Shown: in pieces, positions 17,323 to 24,561 of the stretch
Layout: every line of letters begins with the position of its first letter
How positions within the stretch are numbered: position 1 is the first letter of the stretch
Origin: Oscillospiraceae bacterium
Lineage (GTDB): Bacteria; Bacillota; Clostridia; Oscillospirales; Ruminococcaceae
NCBI GenBank assembly: GCA_025757985.1
Contig: CP107210.1
Coordinates: 1,860,001-1,924,000 of the forward strand
Direction of reading: 5' to 3'
Length of the DNA: 64,000 nucleotides
Made by a program: the position numbers and the translations under genes
The notes under the pieces: model-generated
What the model was told of the DNA's origin: nothing
Databases searched by the model: none
Seen by the model: only the letters and a program-made list of their open reading frames with translations

Positions 17323-17925
17323 ATGAAACTGTTTTTATGTTCGCACTTTTCAAGTGTAGGAAGTCTGATAAAGGAAGAAATTGAAAATAAAAAAGTCGCA
17401 TTTATTCCAACAGCTTCGCTGCGTGAAGGCTACACCGGTTATGTCGGCTCGGCTCGAAAATTATTCAAAAAGTTGGGAGCAATCGTAACGGAAATTGATA
17501 TTTCAACGGAGGCTTATTCAACGATACAGTCTGTTTTTGAAGATGCGGATGTGATATATTTTACCGGCGGAAATTCTTTTTTCCTTATAGACCAGCTCCG
17601 TAAAACGGGAACGGATGAGCTGTTGAAGAAAGAATTAGCAAAGGGAAAACTGATGATTGGTGAATCGGCAGGTGCGATTATATGCGCTCCAAGCATCCAA
17701 TATATCGAGCAAATGGATGAAAAGCCGGGGGACTACTCACAAGAAGATGATGCAGGGCTTGATTTGATTGATTTCTATGTTCTTCCGCATTATCTTACAG
17801 CACCATTTAAGAAAGTTACCGAGAAAATAATGACTGAGTTTTCGGATTTGAATCTATCCCCAATTAACAACCGTCAGGGAATTGTAATTGATGGTGAAGG
17901 TTCAAAGGTTATTTGCAAAGACTAA
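17323..17925 (+). CDS. peptidase S51 family protein (dipeptidase E-like)
   Basis: The 200-residue protein has the class I glutamine-amidotransferase-like fold of peptidase S51, which includes aspartyl dipeptidase PepE and cyanophycinase. The nucleophile elbow GESAGA places the catalytic serine at Ser115, and YFTGGNSFFL (79-88) and VLPHYL (His near 155) are typical of the family. AAAGGAG precedes the ATG at 17323; an upstream TTG is in frame. The gene is AT-rich compared with its surroundings and begins 20 bases after the IS target sequence. The substrate cannot be told. Confidence 0.88.
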   Translation: MKLFLCSHFSSVGSLIKEEIENKKVAFIPTASLREGYTGYVGSARKLFKKLGAIVTEIDISTEAYSTIQSVFEDADVIYFTGGNSFFLIDQLRKTGTDELLKKELAKGKLMIGESAGAIICAPSIQYIEQMDEKPGDYSQEDDAGLDLIDFYVLPHYLTAPFKKVTEKIMTEFSDLNLSPINNRQGIVIDGEGSKVICKD

Positions 17926-17962
17926 TTTGAAAATTCGCGTTTTGGAGCGAAGCAGAACAATG

Positions 17963-17981
17963 AAAGCCCCAGTGGGGCTTT
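17963..17981 (+). terminator. short hairpin after the peptidase S51 gene
   Basis: AAAGCCCC (17963-17970) and GGGGCTTT (17974-17981) pair around AGT, with only a short T run. It is a plausible weak terminator. From here to 18254 there is no gene, only repeats and hairpins. Confidence 0.4.
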
Positions 17982-18043
17982 TAAGCGGCAGAACGGTCTT
18001 GCGTAGCAAGATGGAGGGGCTTTGCCCCGACAAGTTCCAGTTT

Positions 18044-18151
18044 GTAGGGGGCATAGGTAACCTCCACGAGAGGGATGAATTCCTCCCCTACTGGCGGAAG
18101 ATCAGGCTGCAATAGCGGGAATGTTGCGGGCCGGGCATGCCCGGCCCCTAC
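18044..18151. repeat. modular palindromic repeat (GTAGGGG family)
   Basis: It runs from GTAGGGGGCATAGG to a final unit GGGCCGGGCATGCCCGGCCC ending in CTAC at 18151. The last unit also occurs at 31019, 42917 and 56813. Confidence 0.7.
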
Positions 18152-18162
18152 GGGTGCGTAAG

Positions 18163-18199
18163 ATAAAAGGCGCTGCTATCACGCACGATAGCAGCGCCT
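18163..18199 (-). terminator. rho-independent terminator of the gtrA-deoC operon
   Basis: GGCGCTGCTATC (18169-18180) and GATAGCAGCGCC (18187-18198) form a perfect 12-base stem. On the minus strand it is followed by TTTTATCTT. Confidence 0.8.
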
Positions 18200-18219
18200 T
18201 CTTGGTTTGTTTATTTAGA

Positions 18220-18243
18220 GTTCCTTCTTTGCAAAGAAGGAAC
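18220..18243. repeat. perfect 24-base palindrome after deoC
   Basis: GTTCCTTCTTTG and its reverse complement abut with no spacer. It lies just past the deoC stop and before the terminator, so it may protect the mRNA end or be a protein site. Confidence 0.6.
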
Positions 18244-18254
18244 AACGCGCGCCC

Positions 18255-18929
18255 TTAGTACCCGCTGCCGGCCTCGCCGGAGGTGAGCAGCTTGACTGCG
18301 CGGGAGGTGCCCAGACGGTCAGCGCCAAGGTCGAGGAATTTTTCGATATCCTCCACGGTGGATATACCTCCGGCAGCCTTGATCTTGCAGCGCCCCCGGA
18401 CATGCTCGGCAAACAGCGCAATGTCATGGAAGGTCGCACCGCCGGTCGAGAAGCCGGTGGAGGTCTTGATGAAGTCGGCACCGGCCTCGGGCACAATGTC
18501 GCACATCTTGATCTTCTCCTCCTCGGTCAGCAGGCAGGTCTCGATGATGACCTTGAGGATCTTATCGCCCACAGCAGCCTTGACGGCGGCGATGTCATTG
18601 CGGACATCGTCATACTGCTTGTTCTTCAGCCAGCCGATGTTGATGACCATATCAACCTCAGACGCGCCGTTCTCAACGGCAGTTTTGGCCTCAAAGGCCT
18701 TGCTGGCGGTGTCCATAGCGCCGAGGGGGAAGCCGACCACGCAGCATACCGGTACGCGGCCCGCCATATACTCGACTGCCTGCTTGACATAGCAGGTGTT
18801 GATGCAGACGGAGGCGCAGTGGTTGGCAACGGCCTCGTCACACAGGGTCTGGATCTGGGGCCAGGTGGCCTCGGGCTTGAGCAGGGTGTGGTCTACCTTG
18901 CTCAGCATTTCTTCTTTCGTGTATTTCAC
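18255..18929 (-). CDS. deoC: deoxyribose-phosphate aldolase
   Basis: DeoC cleaves 2-deoxyribose-5-phosphate to glyceraldehyde-3-phosphate and acetaldehyde in deoxynucleoside catabolism. The Schiff-base lysine is Lys155 in FIKTSTGFSTGGAT. The catalytic Asp93 lies in SEVDMVINIG, and KAAGGI carries the second lysine near 184. The length of 224 residues is typical. It overlaps the small membrane-protein gene by four bases and ends the operon with a terminator at 18163-18199. No other deo gene is nearby. Confidence 0.96.
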   Translation of the reverse strand: MKYTKEEMLSKVDHTLLKPEATWPQIQTLCDEAVANHCASVCINTCYVKQAVEYMAGRVPVCCVVGFPLGAMDTASKAFEAKTAVENGASEVDMVINIGWLKNKQYDDVRNDIAAVKAAVGDKILKVIIETCLLTEEEKIKMCDIVPEAGADFIKTSTGFSTGGATFHDIALFAEHVRGRCKIKAAGGISTVEDIEKFLDLGADRLGTSRAVKLLTSGEAGSGY

Positions 18930-19192
18930 CGGAAATTTTCCCCTTTCTCACAGCGCTTGCACAGGCGCGCCTGATGCAGGCCCAGTGCCGCAAATACGAT
19001 GGAGGTGATGCTGACCGTGGCACCGATGATGCCGAGGATCAGCCCCACCAGACGGAATGCATGACCGCGAACTTTCTGTTTCATTGGGGATGCCTCCTTT
19101 TTGGGACGAAGTTTTTTGTGCAGCAGCCGGCTGGCGCTGTGCGTCAGCAGCGGATGCCTGAGAGCGAATTTTGCTACCTTAAAAACAAGCAT
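18926..19192 (-). CDS. small membrane protein of unknown function
   Basis: The 88-residue reading frame has a basic N-terminal part and one strong hydrophobic segment (about 48-71), then a short tail with CKRCEKGE. Two in-frame ATGs each have a strong ribosome binding site: 19192 (AAAGGAG, six bases) and 19084 (AAAGGAGG, eight bases), the latter giving a 52-residue protein MKQKVRGHAF. The gene lies between gtrA (24-base gap) and deoC (four-base overlap). I do not recognise a family. Confidence 0.65.
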   Translation of the reverse strand: MLVFKVAKFALRHPLLTHSASRLLHKKLRPKKEASPMKQKVRGHAFRLVGLILGIIGATVSITSIVFAALGLHQARLCKRCEKGENFR

Positions 19193-19216
19193 GGTCGGCT
19201 CCTTTCGGAATATGCG

Positions 19217-19666
19217 TCACTTCTTTTTAAAGATAAACAATTTGCTGAAAACATAGTTGGAGAGGATCACAACGACCTGACTGAACAGCTTTACGCCCAT
19301 GGCCCACAGCTTGGGATCGGCTGCTGCAAAGCGGACTGCCGGCCCCAGCACGCTGACGCCCAGCCAGATGATGAGCTGATCCATGACCATGGTGGCGATG
19401 CGGCAGGAGACGAACTGGCCGAACTCCGCAAGGGCCGCCTTGCCCTTGTTGGTGCTTTTGAACACGAAAGTCCGGTTTGTCCAATAAGCAAAGAGGATAC
19501 AGAGGATATTGTCCAGCACATTGCCGAGGCCGGTCGCAAAATCGGTGCCGAACGCCGCCTGAAAGACCGCGAACACCACCAGATTCAAAAGCGTTGCCAC
19601 GCCGCCGAAGAAGAGGTAGGCCAGACCCTCGTAATATTTTTTGATGAAGTCTTTGAGTTTTTGCAT
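19217..19666 (-). CDS. GtrA family membrane protein
   Basis: The 149-residue protein has four hydrophobic helices and the family stretches YLFFGGVATLLNLVVF and YWTNRTFVFKS. GtrA-like proteins are thought to move or help present lipid-linked sugars across the membrane for cell-surface glycosylation. A positively charged end (FSKLFIFKKK) faces the cytosol. It heads the operon with the small membrane protein and deoC; deoC has no obvious link, so the association may be accidental. Confidence 0.9.
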   Translation of the reverse strand: MQKLKDFIKKYYEGLAYLFFGGVATLLNLVVFAVFQAAFGTDFATGLGNVLDNILCILFAYWTNRTFVFKSTNKGKAALAEFGQFVSCRIATMVMDQLIIWLGVSVLGPAVRFAAADPKLWAMGVKLFSQVVVILSNYVFSKLFIFKKK

Positions 19667-19694
19667 GGGTTTTCCCTATCATAGCGGCAGCCTT

Positions 19695-19724
19695 GCAGGG
19701 GTCGATGCAAGCATCCGCCCCTAC
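19695..19724. repeat. modular palindromic repeat, core GATGCAAGCATC
   Basis: GCAGGGG...GCCCCTAC surrounds the palindromic core GGATGC/GCATCC type. It lies between gtrA and the terminator at 19749. Confidence 0.6.
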
Positions 19725-19748
19725 AGAGCTACACGCCGTTTTTCAAGC

Positions 19749-19785
19749 AAAAAGGGGCCTGCCTGTTAGAACAGGCAGGCCCCTT
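19749..19785 (-). terminator. rho-independent terminator of ispH-rpsA
   Basis: AAGGGGCCTGCCTGTT (19752-19767) pairs with AACAGGCAGGCCCCTT (19770-19785). On the minus strand the stem runs into TTTTTGCTTG. It ends the cmk-plsC-ispH/rpsA operon 22 bases after the stop. Confidence 0.92.
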
Positions 19786-19807
19786 ACGGTTGCTCAGTGA
19801 CTAAGGA

Positions 19808-21733
19808 TTATTCAGCGTCCTCGCCGTTCTCCTCGTCGAGGCAGGCCTTCATGGACAGGCTGATGCGCTTGCGGTCGAAGTCAACAGCAGTCAGCTTAAC
19901 GCGGACCTCATCGCCGACCTTCAGAACATCGGAGACCTTGTTCACGCGCTCGTTGCTGATCTCGCTGATGTGGACCAGACCGTCAATGCCCGGCATGATG
20001 CGGACAAAGGCGCCGAACTTGGTGATGGAGACAACGGGAGCGGTGAACTCAGTGCCAACAGGAACCTCGTTCTCCAGCTTGACCCAAGGGTTGTCCTCTT
20101 CCTTCTTGTAGCCCAAGGAGACCTTCTGGTTCTCGGGATCGTAGCTCTTGACATAGACCTCGATCTCGTCGCCGACCTTAACGACCTCAGAGGGATGCTT
20201 GATGTTGTTCCAGCTCAGCTCGCTGATGTGGCACAGGCCGTCAACGCCGCCCACGTCAACGAAAGCGCCGTAAGAGGTCAGGCTCTTGACAACGCCCTTA
20301 TACTGCTTGCCGACCTCAACATTGGCCCAGAACTCCTCGCGCTTGGCCTTGTTGGCCTCGGCAGTGACCTTGTTGATGGAGCCGACGATCTTGCGGCCGG
20401 CGCACTCGGTGATGACCAGCTGAACATGCTGGCCGACGAGCTTGGTGTAGTCCTCATCACGGCGCATGGTGGCCTGAGAACGAGGCACGAAGACGCGAAC
20501 GCCCTTGACGTTGACAACAACGCCGCCCTTGTTGGCTTCCATGACATCGCCTTCCATAACGGTGCCGTTCTCGGCAGCCTCGGAGACGTCCTTCATGCCC
20601 TTCTGGGCCTCAAAACGGACGCGGGACAGGGTGTCAACACCCTCCTGATCGTTGGTCTTGACAACCACCAGATCCAGATCGTCGCCCTCTTTAACAAGGT
20701 CTTCCATCTTGGCGTTGGGATCATGGCTCATCTCGCGCAGGGGCACAATGCCGGTGTGCTTGGAACCATCGATACCGACGGTGCACTCCGTCGGGGAAAC
20801 GCTGATGACCTTGGCTTTTACAATCTTGCCTGCGTACAGGGGCTTTGCCTCGGATGCGTTGAGCATCTCCTCAAAGCTCATGTCGTCACGGATCTCTTCA
20901 CTCATACTGTTAAGTACCTCCTCAATTATAGACGAAGGCGTTGAAGCCCCGGCCGTCACGCCCACACGCGCAGCACCGGCGAGCCATGCGGGGTCGAGTT
21001 CATCAGCAGTCTCGACATTGATGGCCGTGGTATGCCGCGCGGCGACCTGTAACAGCTTTTGGGTATTGGAAGAATGATGACCACCAATGACGACCATCCG
21101 GTCGCATTTTTGGCTGAGGTCTTCCGCTTCCTGTTGCCTCGCCCACGTTGCATTACATATTGTATCAAAAATTTTGGCTTTTGTACACTCTTTTTTTAAA
21201 AAAACCTTGCAGTTTTCCCAACTTTCCACGCGAAATGTCGTTTGGGCAACCACATAAATGGATTCTTGTTGCAAAAGCGCAGGGAGCAAATTTTGCAGCT
21301 CCTCCAAATTGGCGAAAACCCGCACAGAGCCTTTTGTATGGCCGACAATCCCCTGCACTTCGGGGTGGTCAGCATCCCCGGCAACCAGCAAAAGCGCACC
21401 GATTTTGTCCGCTTCCATTGCAATTTTATGGATTTTTGCTACAAACGGGCAGGTGGCATCATGATACGCCAGGCAGCGTGTGTTTATTTTATCATAGACC
21501 GTTCTGGGTACGCCGTGACTGCGGATGACGACCTCATACCCGTCAGGTACGGCGTCAATATTCGGGCAGGTCACCGCCCCTTTAGCCTCAAGGTCGGCCA
21601 CGACCTGAGCATTGTGGATCAGCGGGCCGAGGGTCGCAACTTTGCGTCCCTCCGCCAATAAATCGTATGTCAGCTTGACGGCGCGGTCCACGCCGAAGCA
21701 GAACCCGGCCGTTTTGGCACGAATGATCTCCAT
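19808..21733 (-). CDS. ispH-rpsA: bifunctional IspH (HMBPP reductase) / ribosomal protein S1 fusion
   Basis: The N-terminal part (1 to about 285) is 4-hydroxy-3-methylbut-2-enyl diphosphate reductase, the last step of the MEP isoprenoid pathway. Its three [4Fe-4S] cysteines are Cys12, Cys95 and Cys193, and GGHHSSNTQKL is present. After a linker come four S1 RNA-binding domains (about 305-630), including YGAFVDVGGVDGLCHISELSW and FGAFVRIMPGIDGLVHISEIS. Such fusions are known in Clostridia. The ATG at 21733 has AAGGAG seven bases upstream; the protein has 641 residues. It follows plsC and cmk. Confidence 0.96.
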   Translation of the reverse strand: MEIIRAKTAGFCFGVDRAVKLTYDLLAEGRKVATLGPLIHNAQVVADLEAKGAVTCPNIDAVPDGYEVVIRSHGVPRTVYDKINTRCLAYHDATCPFVAKIHKIAMEADKIGALLLVAGDADHPEVQGIVGHTKGSVRVFANLEELQNLLPALLQQESIYVVAQTTFRVESWENCKVFLKKECTKAKIFDTICNATWARQQEAEDLSQKCDRMVVIGGHHSSNTQKLLQVAARHTTAINVETADELDPAWLAGAARVGVTAGASTPSSIIEEVLNSMSEEIRDDMSFEEMLNASEAKPLYAGKIVKAKVISVSPTECTVGIDGSKHTGIVPLREMSHDPNAKMEDLVKEGDDLDLVVVKTNDQEGVDTLSRVRFEAQKGMKDVSEAAENGTVMEGDVMEANKGGVVVNVKGVRVFVPRSQATMRRDEDYTKLVGQHVQLVITECAGRKIVGSINKVTAEANKAKREEFWANVEVGKQYKGVVKSLTSYGAFVDVGGVDGLCHISELSWNNIKHPSEVVKVGDEIEVYVKSYDPENQKVSLGYKKEEDNPWVKLENEVPVGTEFTAPVVSITKFGAFVRIMPGIDGLVHISEISNERVNKVSDVLKVGDEVRVKLTAVDFDRKRISLSMKACLDEENGEDAE

Positions 21734-21754
21734 AGCTTGGCTCCTTTTTTGATG

Positions 21755-21780
21755 TCGGGGCGTCAAGGACGCCCCCCTAC
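21755..21780. repeat. short palindromic repeat, core GGCGTCAAGGACGCC
   Basis: TCGGGGCGTC-AAG-GACGCCCCCCTAC lies between plsC and ispH-rpsA. The same core type recurs near 55240. Confidence 0.5.
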
Positions 21781-21783
21781 AGC

Positions 21784-22470
21784 TTACGGCTGCTCACTTT
21801 TTTCAGGCAGCGGCTCCGGTGCAGCCTCCACAGCGGGCGCAGCAAACGCATTGTCGGCCAACAGCTGCTCAAGCTCATCGCGCAGGCGGTTCTTCATGCG
21901 GCGCAGCTCGGCCATCTTGTGGCTCTGGTCCTTGATCTGCAGCTCCTCGGCCGGGATGGGGGTGCCGAACACGATGCGGATTTTGCAGAAAAGGTGCATC
22001 CTGCCATCCTTGCTGCCGTAGATGATGCGCACAGGCAGCATGTCCGCGCCGGCTGCGGCGGCAATGACAAAAGCGCCGCTCTTGATCATGCCGAGCTTGC
22101 CCGTCTTGGTGCGGGTCCCCTCAGGGAAGATCATGATGCCCGTACCGTTTTTGCACTCGTTGGTCAGCTGCTCCACCGTGGTGGTGTCACCGCGGCCGCG
22201 CTCGATGGCAACCGCGCCCATGCAGCGCAGGAACCAGCCTGCCAGCGGATTTTCAAACAGCTCCTCCTTGGCCAGAATACGCAGTCGTTTCCAGTCAAAC
22301 ACCGTAATAGCGATAAAAACAGGGTCCAGATTGGCGATGTGGTTGGGTGCGATGACATAGGCGCGCCCATCGCGGACGGTCTTCAGATTCTCGCGGCCGA
22401 TGACTTCAAACCGCCAGATGATGTGCGCCAGCACCCAGACGATGGGCAGCAGAATCCAATACAAAAGCAT
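21784..22470 (-). CDS. plsC: 1-acyl-sn-glycerol-3-phosphate acyltransferase
   Basis: PlsC acylates lysophosphatidic acid to phosphatidic acid at the membrane. The acyltransferase motifs are NHIANLD (His44, Asp49), a GAVAIERG block near 88 and FPEGTR near 114-119. An N-terminal hydrophobic segment (1-20) anchors the protein. The Ala/Pro/Glu-rich tail (about 210-228) is unusual but likely disordered. The start at 22470 has GAGGGGG six bases upstream. It begins 11 bases after cmk and precedes ispH-rpsA, a conserved clostridial order. Confidence 0.95.
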   Translation of the reverse strand: MLLYWILLPIVWVLAHIIWRFEVIGRENLKTVRDGRAYVIAPNHIANLDPVFIAITVFDWKRLRILAKEELFENPLAGWFLRCMGAVAIERGRGDTTTVEQLTNECKNGTGIMIFPEGTRTKTGKLGMIKSGAFVIAAAAGADMLPVRIIYGSKDGRMHLFCKIRIVFGTPIPAEELQIKDQSHKMAELRRMKNRLRDELEQLLADNAFAAPAVEAAPEPLPEKSEQP

Positions 22471-22481
22471 AAGCAGCCCCC

Positions 22482-23144
22482 TCAGATATGCGCAAGAATC
22501 GTGCGCTTCAGCAGGTCAAAGCTCTCCTGCAGGTCTATGTCGCTGGTGTCCACCAAAATGGCATCCTCCGCCTGCTTCAGGGGTGCAACGGCGCGGTGGC
22601 TGTCCTGATAGTCGCGCTGCCGGATATCCGCCAGCACGGTGGCAAGGTCGGCGGGCTGGCCTTTTTCCGCCAGCTCCTTGGCACGGCGCTCAGCGCGGGC
22701 CTCGGCAGTTGCCGTCAGGAAAATCTTGACCGTGGCGTTGGGCAGCACCACGGTGCCGATGTCGCGGCCGTCCATCAGGATATTCTGGCTTTCGGCAAGT
22801 CCGCGCTGGGTGTCCAGCAGGAAGGTGCGGACGGCCGGGTGCGCCGCCACAGCGGAGGCCGCCATGCCGATATTTTCCGCCCGGATCGCCGTGCTGACAT
22901 CCTCACCGTTCAGGTAGACATGCTGCGTGCCGTCCAGCAGGCGGATGTCAAGCTTGATGCCGGGCAGCAGCGCCGCCACAGCGTCTGCATCGTGGGGGTC
23001 CGCCCCTGCGCGCACCGCGTACAGCCCGATGGAGCGGTACATGGCGCCGGTGTCCACATAGACATAGCCGAGGTCTTTCGCCAGCGCCTTGGCCAGACTG
23101 GATTTACCGGCCCCGGACGGGCCGTCGATTGCGATAGAAACCAT
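22482..23144 (-). CDS. cmk: cytidylate kinase
   Basis: Cmk phosphorylates CMP and dCMP with ATP. The P-loop GPSGAGKSS is at residues 8-16, followed by YVDTGAMYRSIGLYA and DGRDIGTVVLPNATVKIFLTA, all typical. At 220 residues it has the usual length. I chose ATG at 23144 (MVSIAIDGPSG) with AAGGAG nine bases upstream; a GTG 18 bases earlier is in frame. It is the first gene of the cmk-plsC-ispH/rpsA operon. Confidence 0.96.
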   Translation of the reverse strand: MVSIAIDGPSGAGKSSLAKALAKDLGYVYVDTGAMYRSIGLYAVRAGADPHDADAVAALLPGIKLDIRLLDGTQHVYLNGEDVSTAIRAENIGMAASAVAAHPAVRTFLLDTQRGLAESQNILMDGRDIGTVVLPNATVKIFLTATAEARAERRAKELAEKGQPADLATVLADIRQRDYQDSHRAVAPLKQAEDAILVDTSDIDLQESFDLLKRTILAHI

Positions 23145-23163
23145 AAATATGCACTCCTTCACT

Positions 23164-23169
23164 ATTATA
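23164..23169 (-). promoter_or_regulatory. probable -10 box of cmk
   Basis: TATAAT on the minus strand lies 20 bases before the cmk start. No good -35 hexamer stands 16-18 bases upstream. Confidence 0.35.
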
Positions 23170-23183
23170 CAAAAAGAGCTTTG

Positions 23184-23316
23184 AGATAATAGATAAAAGA
23201 TAACAGATAATAAAAAATGTGGAGTTTTGCCCCACAGGGCAAAACAAAATTTTGAGCGCTGCGCAAGCGGCGCGATCCACTATATTTATTATCTTTTATC
23301 TATTATCTTTTATCTG
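23184..23316. repeat. AT-rich inverted-repeat element upstream of cmk
   Basis: GATAATAGATAAAAGATAA at 23185 and its reverse complement ending at 23314 flank about 70 bases. Inside is a perfect hairpin GTTTTGCCC/GGGCAAAAC. It contrasts strongly in base composition with the GC-rich repeats elsewhere and has the form of a short non-autonomous element. Confidence 0.65.
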
Positions 23317-23343
23317 CGGCAGCCTGGGGGGGAAGGCTTGGGG

Positions 23344-24561
23344 TTACAGCGCCCTCACCGCCGCCTGCGCGGTCGACCAGGCGATCTGCAGGTTATAACC
23401 GCCGGTGCGGGCGTCCACATCAAGGACCTCACCGGCAAAGTACAGCCCCTCGCAGAGCTTGCTTGCCATCGTCTTGGGATCGACCTCGCGCACATCCACG
23501 CCGCCTGCCGTGATGACCGCGTGTTCCTTGTCCCCCAGTGCGTTCACCGGCACCTGCCAGTGCTTGCAGAGGTTCACAAGTGCCATCTTCTGCTCGCGCG
23601 TGATCTGGGCGGCCTTGGTGGCGGGGTCAACGCCCCACTTTTCCACGGCCACGGGGCGCATTGAGTTGGGCAAAAGCTTGGCCAGTGCGCCCTGTGCGCT
23701 GTGGCTGCCCTGCTCGGCAAAGTCGCGGGTCAGCCGGTCATAGAGCGTCTTTTCGTCAAGAGCCGGCTTTAAGTCAAACTCGCAGATATAACGATGCTTC
23801 GTTATATCCTCAATGTAGGTGCTGGCCGACAGCACCAGCGGCCCCGACAGGCCAAAGTGGGTGAACAGCGCCTCGCCCTGCTCGGTAAACAATGGTTTGC
23901 CATCGCAGAGCAGCGTGAGCGTCACATTGCGCAGCGCCAGCCCCATCATGCGGCGGCAGGCCGGGTCGGGGCTGACAAGGCTGCACAGGCTGGGCTGGGG
24001 CGGCACAATGGTGTGCCCCGCCTGCCGCGCAAGTTTGTAGCCGCTGCCATCGCTGCCCGTGACCGGGTAGCTGATGCCGCCGGTGGCGATCAGCGTATAC
24101 GCTGCGCGGTATGTCTCCCCCCGGTCGGTGACGGCACCCTTGCAGACGCCGTCCTCAATCAGCAGCTTTTTTGCGCTGCCCCGCACAAATTCAGCGTCCC
24201 GGGCATAGTCCCGCAGTGCCGCCAGCACATCGGCGGCGCGGTCCGACTGCGGAAAGACCCGCCGCCCGCGCTCGGTTTTAAGCGGTACACCGAGAGTTTC
24301 AAACAGCTCCATCGCCGCAGACGGCGGGAATGCGTAAAGGCTGGAATAGAGGAACCGCCCGTTGCGCCGCACATAGGGTAAAAACTCCCGTACATCGCTG
24401 TCGCTTGTGAGGTTGCAGCGTCCCTTGCCGGTGATGAGCAGCTTCTGCCCCGGCCCCTTAGGGTTGTGTTCCAGCACGGTCACGGTAAGGCCGCGGGCAC
24501 AGGCAGCGCCCGCCGCCATCAAGCCCGCAGCACCGCCGCCGATGACCAGTAGATCCGTCAT
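23344..24561 (-). CDS. FAD-dependent oxidoreductase of the HI0933/BaiN family
   Basis: The N-terminus has the dinucleotide-binding motif VIGGGAAGLMAAGAA (about 5-19), followed by GQKLLITGKGRCNLTSD, the family signature. The C-terminal half holds TGGISYPVTGSDGSGYKLARQAGH and ends with YFAGEVLDVDARTGGYNLQIAWSTAQ, which binds FAD. The ATG at 24561 overlaps the preceding stop by four bases and has AAAGGAAA upstream; 405 residues is normal. It ends the seven-gene glycan operon, but its substrate is unknown; family members have been linked to flavin reduction and bile-acid metabolism. Confidence 0.9.
   Translation of the reverse strand: MTDLLVIGGGAAGLMAAGAACARGLTVTVLEHNPKGPGQKLLITGKGRCNLTSDSDVREFLPYVRRNGRFLYSSLYAFPPSAAMELFETLGVPLKTERGRRVFPQSDRAADVLAALRDYARDAEFVRGSAKKLLIEDGVCKGAVTDRGETYRAAYTLIATGGISYPVTGSDGSGYKLARQAGHTIVPPQPSLCSLVSPDPACRRMMGLALRNVTLTLLCDGKPLFTEQGEALFTHFGLSGPLVLSASTYIEDITKHRYICEFDLKPALDEKTLYDRLTRDFAEQGSHSAQGALAKLLPNSMRPVAVEKWGVDPATKAAQITREQKMALVNLCKHWQVPVNALGDKEHAVITAGGVDVREVDPKTMASKLCEGLYFAGEVLDVDARTGGYNLQIAWSTAQAAVRAL

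Noticed and set aside
19808..21733. ispH-rpsA fusion as an assembly or frameshift artefact
   Set aside because: The frame is continuous, all domains are complete, and this fusion is known in Clostridia.
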